A DNA stretch of 64,000 nucleotides, taken from NCBI GenBank assembly GCA_050942875.1, contig JBMNOD010000002.1, positions 28,449-92,448 of the forward strand. Direction: 5' to 3'. How positions within the stretch are numbered: position 1 is the stretch's first letter; each line of letters starts with the position of its first letter. A model generated the notes under the pieces. The model ran no database searches. It saw nothing but the letters and a program-made list of their open reading frames with translations, and was not told the DNA's origin. This DNA comes from JAAZAI01 sp050942875 (GTDB taxonomy: Bacteria > Verrucomicrobiota > Kiritimatiellia > RFP12 > UBA3636). The position numbers were made by a program, and so were the translations under genes. Of this stretch, positions 16,415 to 23,946 are shown one piece after another.

Positions 16415-17698
16415 ATGTTGCGCGCGGGAACCGCGTTGATCGAGATTTCGCCTGGAAAGGGCGTGCAGCTTGCGGGCTATCCGCACTGTCCGCGCCCGAA
16501 CACGGGCGTCCACGATCCGCTTTACGCCGCCGCGCTGGTGCTGGACAACGGCGTCGTCCGCAAGGCGTTCCTGTGCCTGGACTTGCTGAGCATCGGCAAG
16601 CGGACGGTGGAGCGCCTGCGCGCGAAATTCCCTTTCGACATCACCGTTTCGGTGACCCACACGCACAGCGGCCCGTGGGCCTCGGAGCCGCTGGCGAGCG
16701 AAATCGCCGAGGGCATCCGCCAGAATCCCGACTACATGGCGTTTCTGGAGGCGCGCATGGAGCAGGCCGTGCGCGAGGCGTCGGAGAATCTTTTCGAGGC
16801 TTCGTTCGCCTCCGGCGTGGGGCATTGCGGACGCGAGCAGGGCGTCGGCGGGAACCGCCGGGTGAAGGACGGCTTGCAGGATCCCTCCGTCAACGTCATG
16901 GCGGTGCGCGACGCGCGCGGCGTCGTGCGTGCGGCGTTCCTCAACTACGCGCTGCATCCGACGTTTCTCCATGCGGAAAACGCGCGGGTTTCGGCGGACT
17001 ATCCCGGCTACATCCGGCGGTTCTTGAAGTTCGCGCATCCCGAGGCGGTGTTCTTGTTCGCGCAGGGGACGTCTGGCGACCAGAGTTCGCGCTACCATCG
17101 GGTGGGGCAGGATTTCGACGAGGCGGCGCGTGTGGGGACGACGCTGGGCGTCGAGGTCTTCCACACGATCGGACGTCTGGAGTTTTCCGACCGGCTCGAC
17201 ATCGCGGTGGAGTCTTTCACGGTGGAGGGTTTGCCGATGAAGCGCCATCCGCCGCTGGAGGAGGCGCTTGCGGCGGAGCGCGCCGCCGTCGCGGCTTTCG
17301 AGGCGGCGACGTCCGCCGACTACACGACGAGGCGCAATGCGGAGCTGGCGATGTTCGGCGCCCAGAACACCGTGGCTTTTGCGCGGCTGGCCGCCGCCGG
17401 GTATTCGAGCCCGGAGCTGCCGCTCGAGGTGCAGGTCGTCCGCCTCGGCGACACGTGCATCGTGGCGATCCAGGCCGAGGCCTTCGTGGAATTCGGCCTC
17501 GCGATCAAGGCCGCCTCGCCGGCGGCGAAGACCTTTGTGCTGGAGGCGTCGAACGGCTACGCGCCGGGGTACCTCTACACGGAAGAAGCCGGTCGGGAGG
17601 GCGGCTACGAGGTGGGAACCTCGATGTTCGCCTCCGGGGCCGGCGACCAACTCGTACGAAAAATCAAGGAGAAGCTGACATGTTCACATTTGAAATAG
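16415..17698 (+). CDS. Neutral/alkaline ceramidase-like hydrolase
   Basis: The 427-residue protein resembles the N-terminal catalytic domain of neutral/alkaline non-lysosomal ceramidases: LRAGTALIEISPGKGVQLAG at the start, VTHTHSGP (zinc-binding HxH) near residue 89, NYALHPTFL and LFAQGTSGDQS. Ceramidases cleave the amide bond of ceramide, but many bacterial relatives have unknown substrates and occur in sugar clusters. No signal peptide is visible, so it probably acts in the cytoplasm, perhaps on an N-acylated sugar derivative (inference). It starts 14 bp after the DeoR gene and overlaps the next start by 19 bp. Confidence 0.75.
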   Translation: MLRAGTALIEISPGKGVQLAGYPHCPRPNTGVHDPLYAAALVLDNGVVRKAFLCLDLLSIGKRTVERLRAKFPFDITVSVTHTHSGPWASEPLASEIAEGIRQNPDYMAFLEARMEQAVREASENLFEASFASGVGHCGREQGVGGNRRVKDGLQDPSVNVMAVRDARGVVRAAFLNYALHPTFLHAENARVSADYPGYIRRFLKFAHPEAVFLFAQGTSGDQSSRYHRVGQDFDEAARVGTTLGVEVFHTIGRLEFSDRLDIAVESFTVEGLPMKRHPPLEEALAAERAAVAAFEAATSADYTTRRNAELAMFGAQNTVAFARLAAAGYSSPELPLEVQVVRLGDTCIVAIQAEAFVEFGLAIKAASPAAKTFVLEASNGYAPGYLYTEEAGREGGYEVGTSMFASGAGDQLVRKIKEKLTCSHLK

Positions 17699-18612
17699 CC
17701 GATTTCGTGCCGTACCGCAACCGCGAGGTGCTCGACCGCGTCCGCAAGATCAGCGGCAAGGATCTGGAGCGCCATCCGAACCCGAACTTCCGCATCAAGA
17801 TCGTCTCGAATCCCGACGGCATCTGGGTGGCGGACATGGTCGCCCGCATGCAGCGCAGCGACCGGGACGACGAGCGGCTCGTGATGATCCTCCCGAACCC
17901 CTGCCCGGCGATCTACGAGGCCGTGGCCGAGGCGGTCAACATGAACCGCATCGACTGCCGCAACGTCCACGTCTTCACCATGGACGAGTGGGCCGACCAG
18001 GACGGCAACATCGCCCCCATCGACTATCCGGCGGGCTTCGGGCATTCGTGCCTGAAGTACTTCCGCGGTTCGATCGACGAGTCGCTGCGGATGCCGCTCG
18101 AGCAGATCCACTACCCGACGACGGAGAACATCCGCGACTACTCGAAGATGATCGTCGATTGCGGCGAGGGCGGCGCGGACATCGTCTACAGCGGCCCGGG
18201 CTGGGCGGGGCACATCGCCTTCATCGACCCGCGGACGCCGGAGTTCGGGACGGAGGACCTCGAGGAGTTCCTCGCGATGGACGCGCGCGTCGTCACGCTC
18301 AATCCCATGACGATCCTCCAGAACTCGCTCCACGGCTGCTTCGGCTGCAGCGGCGACATCGCCAGCGTTCCGCCGCGCGCCGCGACGATCGGGCCGGCGG
18401 ACGTCCGCCGCGCGCGCAACCGCCTCGAGATCCACGGCCTGACGACGATGGGGACGTTCTCCTCGTGGCAGCGCATGGTGTCGCGCCTGATCCTGCACGG
18501 GGAGGTGACGCCGCACGTGCCGGCGTCGATCCTCCAGCTCATGGACACGCATGTCTACGTGAGCGAGGCGATCGCGGAGCCGATCGAGCGTCACGAGAGG
18601 ATGGGGTACTGA
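17680..18612 (+). CDS. Glucosamine-6-phosphate deaminase/isomerase-like protein (NagB family)
   Basis: The 310-residue protein has the NagB signature residues. VFTMDEWAD near residue 97 corresponds to the catalytic Asp of NMDEY, and GPGWAGHIAFIDP near 166 corresponds to the catalytic His segment GNDGHIAFNEP. NagB opens and deaminates glucosamine-6-phosphate to fructose-6-phosphate. This protein is about 45 residues longer than typical NagB and has an extra N-terminal part, so a related substrate is possible. AAGGAGAAG lies just before the ATG at 17680. It overlaps the gene before by 19 bp and the next by 1 bp (TGATG), showing tight translational coupling. Confidence 0.8.
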   Translation: MFTFEIADFVPYRNREVLDRVRKISGKDLERHPNPNFRIKIVSNPDGIWVADMVARMQRSDRDDERLVMILPNPCPAIYEAVAEAVNMNRIDCRNVHVFTMDEWADQDGNIAPIDYPAGFGHSCLKYFRGSIDESLRMPLEQIHYPTTENIRDYSKMIVDCGEGGADIVYSGPGWAGHIAFIDPRTPEFGTEDLEEFLAMDARVVTLNPMTILQNSLHGCFGCSGDIASVPPRAATIGPADVRRARNRLEIHGLTTMGTFSSWQRMVSRLILHGEVTPHVPASILQLMDTHVYVSEAIAEPIERHERMGY

Positions 18613-19220
18613 TGAAGCCGGAAAGCCTTCGGCAGGCCCGGCAGTCCCTCGCCATCGAGCGCGACGAGATCCAGAACGCGCTCGACGCGCTCGACCCCGC
18701 GGCCTTCGGCCGGGCGGTCGATGTGCTGGCGCGCGTGCCGCGGATCATGACGTGCGCGAGCGGCACCTCCGGGATCGCGGCGAGGAAGTTCGCCCATTCG
18801 CTCTGCTGCATCGAGCGCGGCGCCATGTTCATGCCGCCGTGCGAGGCGGTCCACGGCGGCCTCGGCGCCCTCAAGCGCGAGGACGCCCTCGTCATGGTCT
18901 CGCGCGGCGGCAAGACCGCCGAGCTGCTGCCCGTGATCGACGTCTGCCGCAAACGGGGCGCGACGCTCATCGCCGTGACGGAGAACCTCGCCTCGCCGCT
19001 GGCGCAGGCGGCGGACATCGTGCTGGCGCTGCGCATCGGGCGCGAGAGCGACAAGCACAACGTCATGGCCACCTCGAGCTTCATCGCCACCGTCGCGCTC
19101 TTCGACGCGCTGCTCGCGGCGCTCATCGAGGAGACGGGCTACACGCGCGAGATGTTCGCCCTCATCCATCCCGGCGGCGCGGTCGGCGCCATGTTCGACC
19201 AGGAGAAGGCGCCATGCTAG
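18612..19220 (+). CDS. SIS-domain sugar phosphate isomerase (KpsF/GutQ-like, no CBS domains)
   Basis: The 202-residue protein has a single SIS fold: SGTSGIAARKFAHSL near residue 50, MVSRGGKTAELLPVID near 98, IAVTENLASPLAQAADIVL and the ending HPGGAVGAMF, which matches the HPGGALG of arabinose-5-phosphate isomerases. Those enzymes normally carry two CBS domains at the C terminus and these are absent here. The role is probably aldose-ketose isomerisation of a sugar phosphate in the operon's pathway. The ATG overlaps the previous stop and the next gene starts inside its last codons. Confidence 0.82.
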   Translation: MKPESLRQARQSLAIERDEIQNALDALDPAAFGRAVDVLARVPRIMTCASGTSGIAARKFAHSLCCIERGAMFMPPCEAVHGGLGALKREDALVMVSRGGKTAELLPVIDVCRKRGATLIAVTENLASPLAQAADIVLALRIGRESDKHNVMATSSFIATVALFDALLAALIEETGYTREMFALIHPGGAVGAMFDQEKAPC

Positions 19221-19924
19221 CGGACTATCGCATCCGGGCGCCGTTCTTCGAGTTCGGCCCCAAGGCGTACCTCTACGGCGAGCGCCTCCTCGACCTCGTG
19301 ATGGCGATCGACGACTGCGCCATCGAGCACGACGTGGACGTGATCGTCGATCCGCAGCCGACGGACATCCGCCTGCTCGCCCGGCACGTCAAGCGCGTGC
19401 ATGTCTACGGGCAGCATGCGGACTGCCTCCCGCCCGGGCGCGGCATGGGCAGCATCCTGCCCGAGGCGCTCAAGGCCGCCGGCGCGGTCGGCGTCATGCT
19501 CAACCACGCGGAGCGCAAGCTCTCGCTCGACGTGATCGAGAAGACGATCCGCCGCGCCGACGAGGCGGGGCTGGCGACGATCGTCTGCGCGGACACGATC
19601 ACGGAGATGGAGGCCGTCGCCCGCCTCGCGCCGAACCTGATCGTCGCGGAGCCCACCGACTTGATCGGCACGGGCCGGACCAGCTCGATGGACTACGTGC
19701 TCGAATCGATCGCCCGCGTCAAGGCGATCAATCCGGCGATCATGGTGCTGCAAGGCGCCGGCATCAGCAACGGCGAGGACGTGTACAACGTCATCCGCGC
19801 CGGCGCCGAGGCCACGGGCTCCACGAGCGGCATCCTCAAGGCGCCCGATCCCGCCGCGATGGCGCGCGAGATGATCGCCGCCGTCCGCCGTGCCTGGGAC
19901 GAACGCCAGGCCGCTGCAAAATAA
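19214..19924 (+). CDS. Archaeal-type triosephosphate isomerase family protein
   Basis: The 236-residue protein follows the archaeal triosephosphate isomerase pattern rather than the bacterial one: VYGQHADCLPPGRGMGSILPEALKAAG (compare QHVD...TGHIxPEAxKEAG), VMLNHAERKL near residue 95 with the catalytic His, AEPTDLIGTG near 143 with the catalytic Glu, and VLQGAGISNGEDV near 177. A Lys is kept in FGPKAYLYG near residue 17. As the terminal gene of an isomerase operon it may act on a triose or tetrose phosphate produced by the pathway. A housekeeping bacterial TIM is expected elsewhere. It overlaps the SIS gene by 7 bp and has AGGAG upstream. Confidence 0.8.
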   Translation: MLADYRIRAPFFEFGPKAYLYGERLLDLVMAIDDCAIEHDVDVIVDPQPTDIRLLARHVKRVHVYGQHADCLPPGRGMGSILPEALKAAGAVGVMLNHAERKLSLDVIEKTIRRADEAGLATIVCADTITEMEAVARLAPNLIVAEPTDLIGTGRTSSMDYVLESIARVKAINPAIMVLQGAGISNGEDVYNVIRAGAEATGSTSGILKAPDPAAMAREMIAAVRRAWDERQAAAK

Positions 19925-19957
19925 AGGTCACACAGAGCCACAGAGGGCACGGAGAAA

Positions 19958-20410
19958 ATGACCGAAGAAGAATTAAATGATCTGACGAGAAGGATTATTG
20001 GCGTAGCCATTGAAGTTCATCAAGAGCTTGGTCCTGGGTTGTTGGAAAGTGTGTATCAGCGCTGCCTTAAAATCGCTTTGGAAGATTCTGGCTTCCATGT
20101 TCAGATGGAAGTGCCAATTCCAGTTCGGTTTAGAGGCCGGGTGATTGATGAGGATGGATACCGTCTCGATCTTCTCGTTGATCATGTCGTTGTACTTGAA
20201 CTTAAATCGGTTCTCGCGACAACCCCGGTGTTTGAAAAACAAGTACAGACCTATTTACGTTTAGCTGACAAGCCCTGCGGCCTTCTGTTCAATTTTAATT
20301 CAGCTCGTCTAGTCGACGGGATCAAAAGAATTAGAAACGGCTATTTACCCTCTGTGAACTCTGTGTCTCTGTGTGAACCACCACACCTTAACACGGAGCA
20401 AGAACCGTAA
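19958..20410 (+). CDS. GxxExxY family protein
   Basis: The 150-residue protein contains GLLESVY near residue 27, the family's namesake GxxExxY motif, and YRLDLLVDHVVVLELKSV near 67, matching a PD-(D/E)xK nuclease-like core (D...E-x-K). Its biological role is not established. Base composition is clearly lower in GC than its neighbours. It is flanked by CACAGAG-type repeats on both sides (about 19928-19957 in forward and 20350-20383 in inverted orientation), the usual setting of these genes in many genomes. This suggests it travels as a small mobile cassette (inference). Confidence 0.85.
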   Translation: MTEEELNDLTRRIIGVAIEVHQELGPGLLESVYQRCLKIALEDSGFHVQMEVPIPVRFRGRVIDEDGYRLDLLVDHVVVLELKSVLATTPVFEKQVQTYLRLADKPCGLLFNFNSARLVDGIKRIRNGYLPSVNSVSLCEPPHLNTEQEP

Positions 20411-20893
20411 AGAGGGGGGCAGGGTCTTCGCGGCAGCGGCTCGTGCCGAAAGGCGAAACACTTGCTCCTACGCTCATTTAGTCCAAAGTCCAAGGTCCAA
20501 AGTCGCCCTTCAGCCAAATCACAAATCACAAATCACAAATCTAAAATCGCAAATTTCCACTTCCACACTCACTCGCCTGCGCTTACTCCCACACTTGCTT
20601 CCCCACCATGCAACCACTCTAGCCACTCTAGATAATCTAGACCCTCTAGAAACTCTAGAAACTCCAGCCCCCTGCCTTCCGTGTATTTCGTAGTTCAAAA
20701 AACTTCCCGCCACCCTTTTGCAGTTCGACAAAGCTTTCGACAAAGTTGCCCTCCGGCTCCCTAATCCCTAGCCGCTGGCCGCCAGCCGCTCAATTCGACA
20801 AAGCTTGCGACAAAGCTCGCGACAAAGCCGCCCTCCGGCCCAAGTTTCAAGTTTCCATTCCAACTCATCACTCATCATTCCAAGGAACATCCC
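20411..20893. repeat. Gene-free gap with a second copy of the tandem-array block
   Basis: TCCAAAG-type units at 20482-20504 are followed by AAATCAC-type units at 20516-20549, in the same order and with the same linker as at 5041-5115. A 9-bp period CTCTAGAAA-type array runs about 20614-20667. CGACAAAG words with CCCTCCGGC and CTAGCCGCTGG spread over about 20725-20840. No gene is visible. Confidence 0.8.
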
Positions 20894-21394
20894 ATGTCCA
20901 TCCATCATGCTGAAATCAAGCTCCAGTCCCGCGATCGCCAGCCCCATTTCCACAATGTCACCGACGAGGTGAAGGCCATTGTCGAGAAGTCGGGGATCAA
21001 GAACGGCATCTGCGTCGTCTATTCCCACCACACGACGTGCTCGGTCATCACGCAGGAGTGCTCGCACGACGTCAACTACTGGGGGCGCGAGTACATGCAG
21101 GTCGATCTCGTGAACATCATGGAAAAGCTCGTGCCGACGTGCCGCACCGAGGGGCAGTACCACCATCCCGGCCCCAAGCACATCGAGTTCGCGCTGTCGT
21201 GCCCGAACGAAGTCCCCGCCGGCAGCCTCAACACGGACGCCCACCTGCGCTCCTGCTTCTTCGGCCGCAGCGAGACGATCGTGCTGAAGGACGGCGAGCT
21301 TTCGCTGGGCGACTTCGGCTTCATCTACTTCATCGACTGGGACCAGGTGCGCGAGCGCGCCCGCGTCTGCGAAGTCCAAATCATCGGGGAATGA
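20894..21394 (+). CDS. YjbQ family (UPF0047) protein
   Basis: The 166-residue protein has the YjbQ fold signature: SHHTTCSVITQE near residue 44, QYHHPGPKHIEF and NTDAHLRSCFFG near 114, then FIYFIDWDQ. Family members have a weak thiamine-phosphate synthase activity in vitro, and their physiological role is unclear. AAGGAA precedes the ATG. The stop is 1 bp before the kinase gene, so the two are co-expressed. Confidence 0.85.
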   Translation: MSIHHAEIKLQSRDRQPHFHNVTDEVKAIVEKSGIKNGICVVYSHHTTCSVITQECSHDVNYWGREYMQVDLVNIMEKLVPTCRTEGQYHHPGPKHIEFALSCPNEVPAGSLNTDAHLRSCFFGRSETIVLKDGELSLGDFGFIYFIDWDQVRERARVCEVQIIGE

Positions 21395-21395
21395 C

Positions 21396-22517
21396 ATGAG
21401 CGCTGAAAAACCACGCCACGACTTCAAGCGCATCGCGAGCGGCTTCGACCTGTACGGGTCGTTCCAATCGGCCGCGCCCTACGGCAGCGGCCACATCAAC
21501 GACACGTTCGAATTGATCTACGACCAGGCCGGGCGCCCGGTCCGCTACATCCTGCAGCGCGTCAACGAAAACGTCTTCAAGGAAGGCGAGGCGCTGATGG
21601 AGAACATCCGCCGCGTCACCGCCCACCAGCGCGCCAAGCTCGCCGAGGCGGACGCGGACGAGCCGTCGCGCCGCGCGCTGACGCTCGTGCCCGCCGTCGA
21701 TGGCCGCTGCTTCCATCGCGACGGCAACGGCAATCTCTGGCGCGTCTATCTCTTCATCGAGCGGGCGACCGGCCATGATCGGATCGAAACTCCCGCCCAG
21801 GCGGAGGCCGCCGCCCGGGCGTTCGGCGAATTCCAGCTCCTGCTCGTGGATCTGCCCGGCGGGCCGCTGCACGAGACGATTCCGAAGTTCCACGACACCG
21901 CCTCCCGCTTCAAGACGCTCCTCGCGGCCGTCGAGGCCGATGCCTGCAACCGCGCCGCCGGCGTCAAGGCGGAGATCGACTTCGCCTTGGCGCGAGAGGC
22001 CGACGCCGACCGCCTCCTTGCGCTTCAGCGCGCGGGCGAGCTTCCCACCGTCGTCACGCACAACGACACGAAGCTCAACAACGTCCTGCTCGACGACGCG
22101 ACGGGGGAGGGGGTCTGCGTGATCGACCTCGACACCGTGATGCCCGGGCTTGCGCTGTACGACTTCGGGGACATGGTTCGCACGGCGACGAACTCCGCGC
22201 CGGAGGACGAGCCGGACGTGTCGAAGGTCTACATGCGCATGCCCATGTTCGAGGCGCTGGTGCGCGGCTACCTGAGCTCGGCCGGCGGCTTCCTCAACGC
22301 GACGGAATTGGCGCTGCTGCCCTTCTCGGGCAAGCTGCTGACCTTCGAATGCGCGATCCGCTTCCTGACCGACTACCTCCAGGGCGACGTCTATTTCAAG
22401 ACGCGCCGCCCCGGGCAGAACCTCGACCGGTGCCGCAGCCACTTCAAGCTGGTGGCCTCCATCGAGGAGAGCCACGACGCGATGCTCGAGGTGGTTCGCC
22501 GCGCAGCGGCGAAGTAG
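21396..22517 (+). CDS. Aminoglycoside-phosphotransferase-fold sugar kinase, NahK-like
   Basis: The 373-residue protein has the APH kinase core: AAPYGSGHINDTFEL near residue 26 (nucleotide loop), THNDTKLNNVLLDD near 220 (catalytic loop with Asp) and CVIDLDTVMPGLALYDFGD near 244 (metal loop). The start and overall length resemble N-acetylhexosamine 1-kinase (NahK/LnpB) of bifidobacteria, which phosphorylates GlcNAc and GalNAc at C1. The neighbouring NagB-like operon makes an amino sugar substrate plausible, though this is inference. Confidence 0.8.
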   Translation: MSAEKPRHDFKRIASGFDLYGSFQSAAPYGSGHINDTFELIYDQAGRPVRYILQRVNENVFKEGEALMENIRRVTAHQRAKLAEADADEPSRRALTLVPAVDGRCFHRDGNGNLWRVYLFIERATGHDRIETPAQAEAAARAFGEFQLLLVDLPGGPLHETIPKFHDTASRFKTLLAAVEADACNRAAGVKAEIDFALAREADADRLLALQRAGELPTVVTHNDTKLNNVLLDDATGEGVCVIDLDTVMPGLALYDFGDMVRTATNSAPEDEPDVSKVYMRMPMFEALVRGYLSSAGGFLNATELALLPFSGKLLTFECAIRFLTDYLQGDVYFKTRRPGQNLDRCRSHFKLVASIEESHDAMLEVVRRAAAK

Positions 22518-22555
22518 GGAGTAGGGGGGATTAGCGGCTAGCGGCTCGTGGGGGG

Positions 22556-23314
22556 CTACTTGCCCATGGCGCGGAGATTCTCCAGGCACTTCTCGATGCA
22601 CTGCATCGGAGTGAGCGCGCCGTAGTCTTCATGCTCCACCACGTACCATTCGGTGCCGCCGACGGTCTCGCAGGCTTCGAAGACTTCTGCCCAAGACACG
22701 GAGTCTTCACCCACCAGCGCCGCCACGTCGTCGCGTTTGAACGCCTTGACGTGGATGGATTTGACGCGTCCGGGGAGCGAGCGAATGTAGGCCGCGCCGT
22801 CGGCGCCCGCGCGCTGCACCCAGCCGATGTCGAACTGGATTTCGACATCGGAGGTCAGGCAGTCGAGCATCAGCGCGAAGGGGACGCGGTTCTCGACGAA
22901 GCGGAATTCGAAGTCGTGGTTGTGATAGCCCACGGAGCAGCCGACGGCCTTGGCGCGCGCGGCCGCCTCGTTGATCGCGGCGCAGGCGCGGCGGTATCCG
23001 TCGAGGCTGCTTGTGTATTGGCCGGCAAGGGAGGGCACGTTGAACCGGCGGCAGCCGATTTCGCCGTAGGTGTTGAGCGTCTCCTTGAGAGCGTCGCCGA
23101 CGAGCGAGTCGAGTCCGACATGGGCGCCGGCGATGCCAAGGCCGAAATCTTTGAGCATTGCAAGCCAGTCCTTCGGCGGCGTGTTGCCGAGGCCCGCGGT
23201 TTCGACGCCTTGGTACCCCATTTTGGCGATGGCCTCGAGGGTGCCGGGCAGATCGCGGGCGACGTCCTTGTTGACGGACCACAACTGAACTCCAATGGGT
23301 ATTTTGCTCGACAT
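22556..23314 (-). CDS. Sugar phosphate isomerase/epimerase (xylose-isomerase-like TIM barrel)
   Basis: The 252-residue protein starts SKIPIGVQLWSVNKDVARDL and continues with MGYQGVETAGLGNTPPKDW, IAGAHVGLDSLVGD, VGYHNHDFEFRFVENRVPF and EIQFDIGWVQRAG. It ends with WYVVEHEDYG, which carries likely metal-binding Glu and His residues. This pattern is typical of the AP-endonuclease-2/xylose-isomerase-like family acting on sugars or inositols. The exact substrate is unknown. GGAG lies upstream of the ATG. It is convergent with the kinase gene; the 38 bp between them contain an AGCGGCT heptamer pair. Confidence 0.82.
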   Translation of the reverse strand: MSSKIPIGVQLWSVNKDVARDLPGTLEAIAKMGYQGVETAGLGNTPPKDWLAMLKDFGLGIAGAHVGLDSLVGDALKETLNTYGEIGCRRFNVPSLAGQYTSSLDGYRRACAAINEAAARAKAVGCSVGYHNHDFEFRFVENRVPFALMLDCLTSDVEIQFDIGWVQRAGADGAAYIRSLPGRVKSIHVKAFKRDDVAALVGEDSVSWAEVFEACETVGGTEWYVVEHEDYGALTPMQCIEKCLENLRAMGK

Positions 23315-23890
23315 GATGAGATTCTCCGTGACGCGACAGTGAAAAACGGCATCGTGCGTGGCGTCAACGCACCTCGTTTATGCCGCCAAAGTCTATCGGC
23401 ATTGCGCGTCAAAGTCAAGGTTTTCAGGAGATTTTGTGGACAGGCCCTGAAGCCGTGGAGACCGCCGTCCTCGGCGGGCGTCCGCATTCCGTGGATGCGG
23501 CGTCCCCGCCGCGTTTCGCCACCCAAGCCCATTCGCCCGCGCCATCGGCGCGGTGCGTCTTGGAGGTGGGGCGACGCCGTCTCGGCTAGCCGCCCTGTCT
23601 GCGTGGCGAGTCCTTGGCGCATGACCCGCCCTTCGGCCGTTCACGTACCCGTACGCAGCAAAGCGGTTCACGTTCACGGAAAACGTAAACGAAGGGCGTC
23701 GTGAACGGGAACGGGTACGGGGACGAGTACGTGAACGGGGACGAGTACGGGAACGGGATTCGATGACGTCGGTTTCGTCGATGACGTCGATTTTGCCGAA
23801 TCATGAACGCAAGACGAGACGCGAACAGGCACGACCGACACGGAAGACCAGGGGACAGACCCCAAAGACCCCAAAAATGGAAAACACGTG

Positions 23891-23920
23891 TTGACGTTCT
23901 ATCCTCGCCTGCCTTATCAT
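23891..23920 (+). promoter_or_regulatory. Sigma70-type promoter of the secreted hydrolase operon
   Basis: A -35 box TTGACG at 23891-23896 and a -10 box TATCAT at 23915-23920 are 18 bp apart and lie about 26 bp upstream of the first start codon at 23947. A perfect AACACGTGTT palindrome at 23883-23892 overlaps the -35 box. Confidence 0.65.
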
Positions 23921-23930
23921 ACCGGTATGA
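23917..23930. promoter_or_regulatory. Perfect 14-bp palindromic operator candidate
   Basis: TCATACCGGTATGA is its own reverse complement. It covers part of the -10 box and the likely transcription start, a classical position for a repressor. The LacI-family regulator encoded in the same operon (28182-29243) is the obvious candidate to bind here. LacI operators often have a central CG, as this one does. Confidence 0.55.
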
Positions 23931-23946
23931 AAACGCGAGGAATTTG

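Larger units (their letters stand above)
23315..23946. repeat. 632-bp repeat-rich gap with a hexamer array
   Basis: No gene is evident. The gap contains a GTGGATGCGGCGTCCCCGCC word at 23491 that nearly equals the unit amplified in the pseudopilin gene at 57192, and 'GGAGACCGCCGTC' and 'GGGGCGACGCCGTC' words shared with 1477-1830. A 6-bp-period array of GAACGG/GTACGG/GGACGA units runs 23701-23758. GATGACGTCG repeats follow at about 23762-23790, then a GGGGACAGACCCC copy at 23851, and finally the promoter of the next gene. Confidence 0.75.

Noticed and set aside
23803..23946. An earlier ATG at 23803 as the start of the large hydrolase
   Set aside because: The region contains the GGGGACAGACCCC repeat and a promoter with a 26-bp leader to ATG 23947, and the signal peptide follows the later start.
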